From Clostridiales bacterium (lineage in GTDB: Bacteria; Bacillota; Clostridia; Oscillospirales; Oscillospiraceae): a stretch of DNA of 64,000 nucleotides. The stretch is from positions 43,802 to 107,801 of the forward strand of contig JALERU010000049.1 in NCBI GenBank assembly GCA_022764045.1, in the 5' to 3' direction. Below are positions 32,534 to 39,792 of the stretch, in pieces (position 1 is the stretch's first letter; the number at the start of each line of letters is the position of its first letter). A program made the position numbers and the translations under genes. The notes under the pieces were generated by a model. It did not search any database and was not told the origin of the DNA. It was given only the letters and a program-made list of their open reading frames with translations.

Positions 32534-33679
32534 ATGACAAAGATCGGCATGAAACTCTGTATTCTCTGTGGACGGGCTTCCCGGGAGACCATCTTCTACT
32601 CTCCCAACCTGACCACCAGCTTTACGGTGGCCAAGGATCTCCACGGACGCTACTGCCTGCTGCCCAAGAGCACCGGCCGCGAAGTCTCCTCCGTGCACCT
32701 GCGTGAAAAACCCACCTTGGACCCGGATTCCGGGGAAATCACCAAGATCACCGGAACCATTTCCTTCAAGGGTTCCAACCAGCGGCACGCCTTCACCCTG
32801 CGCACAGAAAACCGGATCTGCCCTCATTGCCTCCAGGAAAACAAGATTACCCAGCTCCCCCCCTATGCGGGGATGGCAAACGCCTTCCTCATCGGCATCG
32901 CCGGGCTGCCCGGCACGGGGAAATCCGTCCTCCTGAACGCCGCTTTTATCGGCAAAAGCATTTCCTCCATTCGCAACGCCCTCCACGGCTGCCGCCTGGA
33001 GACCGGCCTCAGCGCCGAAGACACCACCATTGACGCCACGCAGTTGGCGGAAAATAATCCTCTCCGCCTGTTGAAAACCGTGCGGGTGGTCACACCCCAG
33101 GGAAAATTGGCCGCTCTGCTCTACTTAAAAGACAGTCCCGGTGAGCTCTTTGACCCGAAAAACTTCGGTTCCGACGCCTGGGAACGGCATTTCGCCCCCT
33201 TCGCCCACTGTGACGCCATGCTGTATGCCATGGACCATCGCCTCATTCAGGCCCAAGGCATGGTGCCGGACAGCAAGCTGGGTGATCCCGATCCCTTTTT
33301 GCAGAAGCTGCCCCGTCACATTCCAACCGCTGTGGTGCTCACGAAGGTAGACAAGCTCTCCGACTCCCTTCCCCTCCGGACGCGGGACGGCCGCCAGATC
33401 CTGGTGAACCGCGCCTCCCCCATCTTTCAGGCCACGCCCCCTCGGGGAGAAGCCATTGCCCAGCGAATGGCTCTGGATCAACAGCTAATTCTGGATCTGG
33501 TCCCCTCCCTGACCGTCTCTCCCCTGCCCCACAACGACCTGGTGGGCTATTTCACCCTCTCCTCCGGTCTGGACCGGAGCGACGGTTCCTTTGATTACGA
33601 GCCGGGATACAACCAGCATCTGCCCCTGCTCTTCCTGCTCAACGCCTTGGGCTTGGGCTCTTTGATCGGAAAGGAGTGA
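32534..33679 (+). CDS. Zinc-ribbon TRAFAC/double-GTPase-like protein
   Basis: 381 residues. Two C-x-x-C pairs (residues 9-12 and 96-99) frame an N-terminal region that may form a zinc ribbon. The GTPase part has a P-loop G-L-P-G-T-G-K-S at 124-131, a DxxG-like D-S-P-G-E at 200-204, and T-K-V-D at 270-273 as the guanine-specifying N/TKxD motif. The set fits the bacterial DO-GTPase2/TRAFAC group, which is found beside GAP1-type proteins in predicted regulatory or conflict systems; the next gene looks like such a partner. Family naming needs an HMM search. Confidence 0.75.
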   Translation: MTKIGMKLCILCGRASRETIFYSPNLTTSFTVAKDLHGRYCLLPKSTGREVSSVHLREKPTLDPDSGEITKITGTISFKGSNQRHAFTLRTENRICPHCLQENKITQLPPYAGMANAFLIGIAGLPGTGKSVLLNAAFIGKSISSIRNALHGCRLETGLSAEDTTIDATQLAENNPLRLLKTVRVVTPQGKLAALLYLKDSPGELFDPKNFGSDAWERHFAPFAHCDAMLYAMDHRLIQAQGMVPDSKLGDPDPFLQKLPRHIPTAVVLTKVDKLSDSLPLRTRDGRQILVNRASPIFQATPPRGEAIAQRMALDQQLILDLVPSLTVSPLPHNDLVGYFTLSSGLDRSDGSFDYEPGYNQHLPLLFLLNALGLGSLIGKE

Positions 33680-33684
33680 CCCCC

Positions 33685-35088
33685 ATGACCGCCCAGACCT
33701 ATATCTACGGCAAGGGCCAGCATTTTCAATATGGCATCGAGCGCATCTCTCCCTCCCTGCTCCCCTTCCAGCAGGAACTGGTGGAACTGTCCTCCTATCG
33801 CGGGCACACCGACCAGGATAAAAGCATCCGCTATGGCTTCCTTCGCAGCGGAAGTCCCTATCTCTCCTTCGCCTTCACCCTCCCCCACGGGAACAAAACT
33901 GACGGGCGCAGCCAGATCCGCGTCTTCACCCTTGTTTTCGACCGCTATGACGGCTGCCCTCTCTCCGCCGACCTGCTGCGCGTTCTCCCCTCCCTCACAC
34001 TGGAAGACCTGGAGACATTGGTGGTGGACGACACAATAGAGCTGGGCAGCCTCCTGAACCAGGGGCAGCAGGCGCCGCCCCTGCCGTCTCCTTCTCCCGA
34101 CCTTACCCGGGCCCTTCTGAGCATTCTCTTTTTCAAAACGGAAAAGGACGGGCAGCCTACCCTGCTGGCCCTTGTCTCTCCGGAGAAGCTGCTGGCTTCC
34201 ATCGCCGCCCTGCCCGACTGGCTCTGGCCCCACCTCACCTTTAACACCGATGTGCGGCAGATCTCGGAGCCTTTGGCCCTTCTCAACACCTGGACCCCCG
34301 CCGCCAAGCAGGCTGCGGAGCGCGCCAACTATTCCGGCGCATCCATGGATCAGCTCTGGTTCCATTTCCCTGCCGAGGAGGGGGTTCTGCTCCACATCGG
34401 CGGCCTGGAGCAGGAGGCTGAGCGCTTCTTGGCTCTCTCAGAGGAGCAACAGCGGCAGATGTTCCTGGACTGCAACGAGGATCTCCCCAACTTGGTTTCC
34501 CGGCTTCACAGCAAGAGCAAGCCCCCCAAAAAAGCGGGTCCCTCCCAAGGCAAGCGGGTCGCCCGCCACAAAAGGTCCCTGCCGCGCCTCCTTAAATCCA
34601 AGGATTTTTGCCAGGCCCTCCTGCTGTTCGCCGCCGGGCTACTGATCCTGCCTCTGGTCAGCCAGCATATCCCTTCTGCCAGCCAGTTCTTCCGGCTGGT
34701 GATCCCCGCGGATACCGTGCTTTTTTTGGGGGCTGTTCTGCTGGGCTGGGCCCTGCTCTACGCCGCCGGTTACCTGGCCCGGCCCACCACAAGCGACTAT
34801 CTGGACAAGATCTACCGCCAAGGAGATCCGCGATACTGCCAGCAAACCTATCGTCTCTGCCAACTGTTTGTCGGCGGCGCCTGCCTCTTAATTGTCGTCC
34901 TTTTCTATCTCGCCGGCGCCGGGCAGGTCACGGTATCCTCTACCGCCCTTGGCCTGACTTTACGCTTGCACCTTGGCGGGACCTCCACGGATCTGCTCCT
35001 GGGCAACCTCATCGGGGTGCTCCTATGCAGCATCCAAGCCATGGGCGCCCTTGGCCGGGCCTGCCGCAGCAAGTTCCATCACCCCTGA
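33685..35088 (+). CDS. GAP1-N-like (GTPase-associated) membrane protein
   Basis: 467 residues. The first 110 residues (QTYIYGKGQHFQYGIERIS, ELSSYRGHTDQ, FLRSGSPYLSFAFTL, RVFTLVFDRYDGCPL) follow the layout of the GAP1-N domain of GTPase-associated proteins: a YGxxxxH-like start and a short beta-sheet region. A middle helical region leads to a basic linker (about 280-300) and four membrane helices between about 305 and 455. It starts 6 bases after the GTPase stop with AAGGAG at 33671. It probably couples the GTPase to the membrane. Assignment is by pattern only. Confidence 0.65.
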   Translation: MTAQTYIYGKGQHFQYGIERISPSLLPFQQELVELSSYRGHTDQDKSIRYGFLRSGSPYLSFAFTLPHGNKTDGRSQIRVFTLVFDRYDGCPLSADLLRVLPSLTLEDLETLVVDDTIELGSLLNQGQQAPPLPSPSPDLTRALLSILFFKTEKDGQPTLLALVSPEKLLASIAALPDWLWPHLTFNTDVRQISEPLALLNTWTPAAKQAAERANYSGASMDQLWFHFPAEEGVLLHIGGLEQEAERFLALSEEQQRQMFLDCNEDLPNLVSRLHSKSKPPKKAGPSQGKRVARHKRSLPRLLKSKDFCQALLLFAAGLLILPLVSQHIPSASQFFRLVIPADTVLFLGAVLLGWALLYAAGYLARPTTSDYLDKIYRQGDPRYCQQTYRLCQLFVGGACLLIVVLFYLAGAGQVTVSSTALGLTLRLHLGGTSTDLLLGNLIGVLLCSIQAMGALGRACRSKFHHP

Positions 35089-35110
35089 TCCTGAAAGGAG
35101 GCGCTCCTCC

Positions 35111-35572
35111 ATGTTAAAACTTCTTTGGCTCCTCGCCGGCTTTGCCGCCCTGCTGTCTGCCCTGTCCCTGGCCGCAGAGGAGGGTTCCTGGCGAAAACAA
35201 CGGCTGGTCCACCGCTTCTGCGCCTATTTGCAGACCACGGACGGGGCCCGTTACCCCATTGTCAGCGAAGAAACGGTGGTGGGCCGGTCCAGGCGCTTGG
35301 CAGACCTGGTCATCTCCATCCCAGGCGCCAGGACCAGGGCCCAGAACCAAGCCCTGGAGGTCCTCTCTGGCTGTCACCTGGAAATTTTCCATCGGGACAA
35401 CGCTTTTTTCCTGCAAAATCTGCAAAAAGGCCGGTATCTTTCCCTGGTCCGGGAGGGGGACTGTGCGTCCCATCCCCTGGCGCCCAAGGCGGAGGTCCGC
35501 CTCTGTCACGGAGACGAGATCCGCCTGACCCGCGAGCTCTCCCTCTGGTTCTATGAAGGCGAGGTGTTGTAG
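35111..35572 (+). CDS. Membrane-anchored FHA domain protein
   Basis: 153 residues. An N-terminal hydrophobic segment (LLWLLAGFAALLSALSLAA, residues 4-22) anchors it. The rest is a forkhead-associated domain: VVGRSRRLADLVI carries the G-R-S motif, GCHLEIFHRDNAFFLQNL the S/H-x-x-H-like and NxxxxG region, and CHGDEIRLTRELSLWF the final strands. FHA domains bind phosphothreonine; no Ser/Thr kinase is in the window. AAAGGAGGCGCTCCTCC precedes the ATG. It directly precedes the SEDS gene (2-base gap), a common clostridial order FHA-FtsW-PBP. Confidence 0.82.
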   Translation: MLKLLWLLAGFAALLSALSLAAEEGSWRKQRLVHRFCAYLQTTDGARYPIVSEETVVGRSRRLADLVISIPGARTRAQNQALEVLSGCHLEIFHRDNAFFLQNLQKGRYLSLVREGDCASHPLAPKAEVRLCHGDEIRLTRELSLWFYEGEVL

Positions 35573-35574
35573 CC

Positions 35575-36930
35575 ATGTTCCAACAAACCCGAAAGAAAAA
35601 AGAGCTGTTTCTGTTGGCGCTCTTCCTGCTGTTCTCCCTCCTGTTTGTGCTCTGGTTTTTGAGCGAAAGCGGTGGTATTCTTTTCTATCCTCAGTGGAAA
35701 AACGTGGACGGTCATCTATACTACACCCCTGTTTCCCGCAATCTGTTTCCCCTCTTCCCCCTGCTTGTGCTCGGGGTTGACGCCGGCGCCCTCTTTCTCA
35801 CCCTTTGGGGGCTCCGCCGCCAGGTCTATCTGGCCAGCTTTGCCGTGTGTCTGGGGACCCTTCTCCTGTTTTCCATCACCCTGCAAGCCTTTTTTTCCGG
35901 GTATGCAAAGCACCTTCTGACCCTTCTGGTGGGGGTGGCGGTCCTCCTGGCTGCCTTCTGGTTCAGCCGGACCCGTCCGGGGCTGTGTCAGCTCCCCAAA
36001 GGGGTTTCCCTCTCCCATCTGCTGGTTGTCCTCATTGTGGTGCTGGCCGTTGCCTGTCCCCTGCTGGGCCGGGAAGTGAACGGCGCCCGGGCCTGGATTT
36101 ACCTGGGTCCCCTTTCCCTTCAGCCGGGACAGCTTCTCATGCCGCTGCTGGCCTGGTATGCCGCTTCCCGGTTCCCCTGCCGCGATCAGAAGCAGGTCCT
36201 GCCCTTTTTCCTCCTGTCCGGCCTGTCCATTCTTTGCCTGGTCTATGTCAAGGACCTGGGCAACGCCGCCATTCTGGTGGTGCTGATGCTGGTGGCCTGC
36301 TGGTATCTGACGGATCGTTTTGTCCTTTGCGCCGGTTTGTCCTTCTGCTGCGTCAGTTCCCTGATGATCCTTCTGCAAAAGCGGCCCGACCTGGCCCACC
36401 GCTTCAACAGCTTTCAGGGGTTCGATGCCGTGGGAAGCCAGCAATATCAGGCCCTTTACGCCCTTCTACACAGCGGCCTCCACGGCAGCGGCGTGGGGCA
36501 GGAGGCCGAATATCTCTTATCCACCCAAGTCACCTTCGCTCAAAATGATCTGGTCTCTGTGCTGCCCCTGGGGATCTTTGGGCTTGGGGCCATGGTCCTG
36601 CTTCTCCTGGCCTTCTCCGGCCTCATTCTGTCGCCCGCCCGGAATCCGGCGGCCTCCCCCTACCACGTGGTGCTCCACAGCAGCGCCGTCTCCCTTCTGT
36701 TCGCCCAAGGTCTCTTAAATCTGGGCGGGGCCTACAATGTGCTGCCCTTTACCGGGGTCTGCTTTCCCCTCCTATCCACCGGCGGCAGTTCCATGGTCAG
36801 CACCTTTGCCTTGCTTGGGTTCTGCCTAAGTGACCTTGTCTGGGGCGGCTGCGGCGCTGCCAGCTCCTCTTTTCACCCAGGGCTTCTAACGCGCCATCAG
36901 TTTCTATCGTTCAGGAGGTGCTTCAAATGA
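35575..36930 (+). CDS. SEDS family peptidoglycan polymerase (FtsW/RodA/SpoVE-like)
   Basis: 451 residues with about ten to twelve membrane helices. The SEDS signatures are ARAWIYLGPLSLQPGQLLMPLL (the ArW...QPSE region), KDLGNAAILVVLML, a loop Asp in FAQNDLVSVLPLGIFGLGA where the family has its catalytic Asp, and GVCFPLLSTGGSSMVS for LPFxSYGGSS. The usual QPSE reads QPGQ, a mild divergence. It would polymerise lipid II with the class B PBP encoded next. The stop overlaps the PBP gene by 4 bases. Confidence 0.88.
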   Translation: MFQQTRKKKELFLLALFLLFSLLFVLWFLSESGGILFYPQWKNVDGHLYYTPVSRNLFPLFPLLVLGVDAGALFLTLWGLRRQVYLASFAVCLGTLLLFSITLQAFFSGYAKHLLTLLVGVAVLLAAFWFSRTRPGLCQLPKGVSLSHLLVVLIVVLAVACPLLGREVNGARAWIYLGPLSLQPGQLLMPLLAWYAASRFPCRDQKQVLPFFLLSGLSILCLVYVKDLGNAAILVVLMLVACWYLTDRFVLCAGLSFCCVSSLMILLQKRPDLAHRFNSFQGFDAVGSQQYQALYALLHSGLHGSGVGQEAEYLLSTQVTFAQNDLVSVLPLGIFGLGAMVLLLLAFSGLILSPARNPAASPYHVVLHSSAVSLLFAQGLLNLGGAYNVLPFTGVCFPLLSTGGSSMVSTFALLGFCLSDLVWGGCGAASSSFHPGLLTRHQFLSFRRCFK

Positions 36931-38288
36931 TCAAGCAGTTGTGCAGAAAACGCTGGATCTTTTTCGCCATGGCCCTTTCCCTGTTCTTCAGTCTGGGCTG
37001 CGGCGTTGCAAATTTAGCGATCAACGGGAAAGCGCACATCCAATCCATGTCAACCCGTTCCTTTCAAACCTTCTCCGACGGCTCCGCCGGCAGCATGGGC
37101 AGCCTATATGACCGGAATGGCGCCCTGCTATACAGCGCCACGCAGCCTGCCCACCGCGCCTTCTACTCCCTGGTGGGTTCTCCTCAGAATGTCATCTCCA
37201 ACAGCGTTGTCACCCGGTACAGCGACAGCCTTTTGGGGCGAGACGGCTACTCCCTCTGGCAGGGCGCTGCCAGTCTGGAGGGCACCGGCTCCGACCTTTT
37301 CCTGACCTTGGACACGGAGACCCAAAAAGCCATGACCACCCTGTTGGAGGAGCAGGGTATCTCCGGCCTGGTGGCCGCCTGCGACGCCTCCACCGGAGAA
37401 CTGCTCTGCCTGGCATCCACCCCGGCGGCGGGACCGGAGGAGGAGATCTCCTCCCTTCCCGACGGTGCCCTCCTCAACAAAAATCTCTACACCACCACCG
37501 CCGGCTCCACCATGAAGCTGGTGGCCACCGCCCTCCTCGTGGAGCAGGCCGGCATCGAGAAGCTCCGAGCCTATGGCTACACTTGCCACGGCGCAGACAC
37601 CCTGCGGGCCGACGGCACCACCGTCACCTGTATCACCCGGCAAGGGCCCCAGGACATTGTCTCCGCCTTGGGCTACAGCTGCAACACCTTTTTCGCCAGC
37701 GCCATCCAGGACCTGCTGTCTGTGGAGGACACCACCCAGGCCTTGGCCCGGTATGGCTTCGCCTCCCAAGAGGAGAAAAAGCCCCTGGGGCTTCTCACCT
37801 ATCAGGGCTCCGACGTGCGTTTCTCCGATCACACCTTTTCCTCTGTCTGGTCTTTGATCGGTCAAATTTCAGAGGTGTCCCCCCTGGACATGCTGGCCTT
37901 CACCAGCGCCCTCTTTCACCAGGGGCAGGCCCCCGCGCCCTATTTGGTGGCCAGCCAGACCAACCGCACCCACACAAAGCTGCAAGTGCAAACGCAGCCT
38001 GTCAAGCAGTCCATCCTCTCTGGGGAAACAGCCGATCAAGTCGCCTCTCTTTGGACAGAGGCCTATGAGACATACTATGACCAGTCCCTCTATCCTCCCG
38101 CCGTCACCGCCGCAAAGACCGGCACAGCCCAGGTGGGAAACCGCCAAGTGAACAAGCTCTTGATGGGCTATGCAGTGGAGCTGGACGTGGCCTTTTTCCT
38201 CTCCCTGGAAAACTGGGACAGCAGTCAGATTTCTCCCCAGGAAGTCGCCTCTCTTTTGTTGGAGAAGCTGGAAGCCGCAGACACTTAA
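36927..38288 (+). CDS. Penicillin-binding transpeptidase (class B-like)
   Basis: 453 residues. One membrane helix at about 10-30 anchors it. The three active-site motifs are intact: S194-T-M-K197, S251-C-N253 and K397-T-G399 (AAKTGTAQ). The region before the transpeptidase is short (about 120 residues) compared with FtsI/PBP2, like PbpA of spore-formers and actinobacteria. The preferred start is the ATG at 36927, with AGGAGG 8 bases upstream, rather than the GTG 9 bases earlier. Partner of the preceding SEDS protein. Confidence 0.9.
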   Translation: MIKQLCRKRWIFFAMALSLFFSLGCGVANLAINGKAHIQSMSTRSFQTFSDGSAGSMGSLYDRNGALLYSATQPAHRAFYSLVGSPQNVISNSVVTRYSDSLLGRDGYSLWQGAASLEGTGSDLFLTLDTETQKAMTTLLEEQGISGLVAACDASTGELLCLASTPAAGPEEEISSLPDGALLNKNLYTTTAGSTMKLVATALLVEQAGIEKLRAYGYTCHGADTLRADGTTVTCITRQGPQDIVSALGYSCNTFFASAIQDLLSVEDTTQALARYGFASQEEKKPLGLLTYQGSDVRFSDHTFSSVWSLIGQISEVSPLDMLAFTSALFHQGQAPAPYLVASQTNRTHTKLQVQTQPVKQSILSGETADQVASLWTEAYETYYDQSLYPPAVTAAKTGTAQVGNRQVNKLLMGYAVELDVAFFLSLENWDSSQISPQEVASLLLEKLEAADT

Positions 38289-38300
38289 GGAGATACACCC

Positions 38301-38738
38301 ATGTCGAACTATGATATTACGTTAAAAAATTTTGAAGAATATGTATCCACCGGCGGCTACAACACCGTAGCCAAAACCCTGGACACCCCCCAGACACAAG
38401 GTTTTCTCTGCGAGCTTCTCACCGAATACGCCTCCTTCTTTTTGAAAATCAGGCTGGACGGCACCTTGGGCTTTGCCATGTTGGACGTCTACCCCGGCAT
38501 CACCATTCCCCCCTGGGATTACCCGGCAGCCGCCCAATATATCGCGGAGAAAAACGCCGAAAAGAAAGTAGGCTCTCTGCAGATCTGTCCCCAGCATGGT
38601 GACCTGTATTACCATGTAGAGTCCAGCTTTCTGTCCTCCCCCCTGACCGGGATGGACTTAATGGCCATGGAAGACATCGCCGTCAGCTCCCTGCTCTCCT
38701 GCCGGGAGGATCTCTTCCGCATGGGACAGGCAAGATAG
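38301..38738 (+). CDS. Small soluble protein, last gene of GTPase/cell-wall cluster
   Basis: 145 residues, no membrane segment. It mixes helices and strands (FEEYVSTGGYNTVAKTL, FFLKIRLDGTLGFAMLDVYPG, GSLQICPQHGDLYYHVESSFL), reminiscent of YbjN or secretion-chaperone folds, but no match is certain. AAGGAGATACACCC precedes the ATG and the gap to the PBP gene is 12 bases, so it is part of the operon. A 13-bp long-range inverted repeat follows it. Confidence 0.65.
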   Translation: MSNYDITLKNFEEYVSTGGYNTVAKTLDTPQTQGFLCELLTEYASFFLKIRLDGTLGFAMLDVYPGITIPPWDYPAAAQYIAEKNAEKKVGSLQICPQHGDLYYHVESSFLSSPLTGMDLMAMEDIAVSSLLSCREDLFRMGQAR

Positions 38739-38749
38739 CGCAAAAAAAG

Positions 38750-38823
38750 AGACATGGTTTGCTGTCCTCTGGTAGAAAGGGATCTGCGAGACCCCATTCT
38801 GAAAAAGGCGGCAAACCATGTCT
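38750..38823 (-). repeat. Long-range inverted repeat with U-run on the minus strand
   Basis: AGACATGGTTTGC (38750-38762) and its exact complement (38811-38823) enclose 48 bases that themselves can pair (GGGATCT/AGACCCC). On the minus strand seven T follow at once (38743-38749), so it could terminate minus-strand RNA read through from the tRNAs, or fold as a small RNA. Confidence 0.6.
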
Positions 38824-38897
38824 GATCCTGTTTCTCGATGCAATCCTTTCCTCAAGAAACCAGATCAAAAAGGAAGGCTCCCTTCCGTTTGAACGCA

Positions 38898-38935
38898 AAG
38901 AAAAACCCTTGAAACAAATCGTTTCAAGGGTTTTT
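38898..38935 (-). terminator. Terminator of the tRNA transcript
   Basis: 15-bp perfect stem AAAAACCCTTGAAAC (38901-38915) with 38921-38935, 5-base loop, T-rich 3' side on the minus strand. Begins right after the CCA end of tRNA-fMet. Confidence 0.85.
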
Positions 38936-38936
38936 A

Positions 38937-39012
38937 TGGTTGCGGAGACAGGACTTGAACCTGCGGCCTCCGGGTTATGAGCCCGACGAGCTACCAACTG
39001 CTCTACTCCGCG
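38937..39012 (-). tRNA. tRNA-fMet (CAU), initiator
   Basis: 76 bases with encoded CCA. On the minus strand it begins CGCGGAG and ends CTCCGCAACCA, so position 1:72 is the unpaired C-A typical of initiator tRNA. The anticodon stem is CGGG-CTCATAA-CCCG with anticodon CAT and three G-C pairs next to the loop, the other initiator hallmark. T-arm GGTTCAAGTCC is normal. Confidence 0.95.
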
Positions 39013-39015
39013 ATA

Positions 39016-39102
39016 TGGTGCCGGAGACCGGGATCGAACCGGCACGGGATTTCTCCCATGGGATTTTAAGTCCCAGGCGTCTGCCAATTCCGCCACTCCG
39101 GC
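39016..39102 (-). tRNA. tRNA-Leu (UAA)
   Basis: 87 bases with encoded CCA, class II with a long variable arm. Begins GCCGGAG and ends CTCCGGCACCA on the minus strand; anticodon loop CTTAAAA gives anticodon TAA. It is transcribed just before tRNA-fMet with a 3-base gap. Confidence 0.95.
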
Positions 39103-39136
39103 ATTTCCCGATCAGCACTCTCTTAAGTGCTTAATT

Positions 39137-39165
39137 ACTATAGCATGGCGGGGCTGATTTGTCAA
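39137..39165 (-). promoter_or_regulatory. tRNA promoter
   Basis: On the minus strand TTGACA (39160-39165), 17 bases, TATAGT (39137-39142), about 30 bases ahead of tRNA-Leu. Confidence 0.88.
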
Positions 39166-39229
39166 GGACTTTTTTTATTTTTTAGATATTTTCTTTTTCA
39201 CGGGGAGATGGGTCCCCTTTTGAAGTGAG

Positions 39230-39261
39230 CCCCCGAACGCCATAATCCGGCGCTCGGGGGA
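39230..39261 (-). terminator. Probable terminator of the small minus-strand gene
   Basis: G/C-rich inverted repeat: CCCCCGAACGCC (39231-39242 side) against GGCGCTCGGGGG, with one G-U pair. It follows the stop codon of the 58-residue gene by about 20 bases; only a weak T-rich tract follows. Confidence 0.55.
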
Positions 39262-39279
39262 CACGTTGGTGCAGTTTAA

Positions 39280-39456
39280 TTAAGATTTTCCTTTGGCTTC
39301 CCGTTCGGTTTCGCCAAAGCTGTTTCGGAAGTGCTCGCCGATGAGCATCAGCTCACCGGGTGTGCTGATATCGGCGCGGGAGTTGTGAATGAATGCCCGC
39401 ACCTTGGAGGGAAGGGAGTTAAAATACGCTTCCATCCGGGGATCTTCATATTTCAT
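39280..39456 (-). CDS. Small conserved-looking protein, 58 residues
   Basis: Starts M-K-Y-E-D-P-R-M and contains YFNSLPSKVRAFIHNS and LMLIGEHFRNSFG. Short clostridial proteins with an FxSLPxxVxxxI start and an LxxxGEH end are familiar, which supports it being real. The ribosome site is weak (GGGTGAT). Two further in-frame ATG codons lie just upstream. Function unknown. Confidence 0.55.
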   Translation of the reverse strand: MKYEDPRMEAYFNSLPSKVRAFIHNSRADISTPGELMLIGEHFRNSFGETEREAKGKS

Positions 39457-39638
39457 TTGCATCACCCAGGCATAGTTTGCGCCCGCGGGTCCGTTCTATT
39501 CCCGTCCCGGGCGGACAAGAATTGTGCAAAGCGGCAGCCTTTGTCAGCAAAATTTCAGATTGCCGGAAATTTCCGCGCATGATTTTCCCCCTGCCACATA
39601 GAATGGGTTGTATACCCCTTTGGAAAGGAGGCCTTACC

Positions 39639-39746
39639 ATGGCAGAATCCAATCCCCGTACCCTGCCGGCGCCACCGCCGCCTCAGGATTTGGACGACTT
39701 TATTTTTCGCTGGGAATCCGATGTTCCGCCGGTCAGCGACCGGTAA
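39639..39746 (+). CDS. 35-residue proline-rich microprotein
   Basis: Begins at the ATG at 39639 behind GGAAAGGAGG with 7 bases spacing, one of the best ribosome sites in the window. The peptide is rich in Pro in the middle (L-P-A-P-P-P-P-Q) and ends in an acidic/aromatic stretch (DDFIFRWESDVPPV). No homologue is known to me. It is convergent with hydG. Confidence 0.5.
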   Translation: MAESNPRTLPAPPPPQDLDDFIFRWESDVPPVSDR

Positions 39747-39792
39747 GGGAACACTCCGTCGGGTCTCCCGGCGTTTTCCCTATCCGGGGCAC

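Noticed and set aside
38683..39096. A 137-codon minus-strand ORF beginning MAELADAW with VEQLVARRAHNPEAAGSS
   Set aside because: It is the familiar false ORF produced by reading through tRNA genes; both tRNAs fully explain it.
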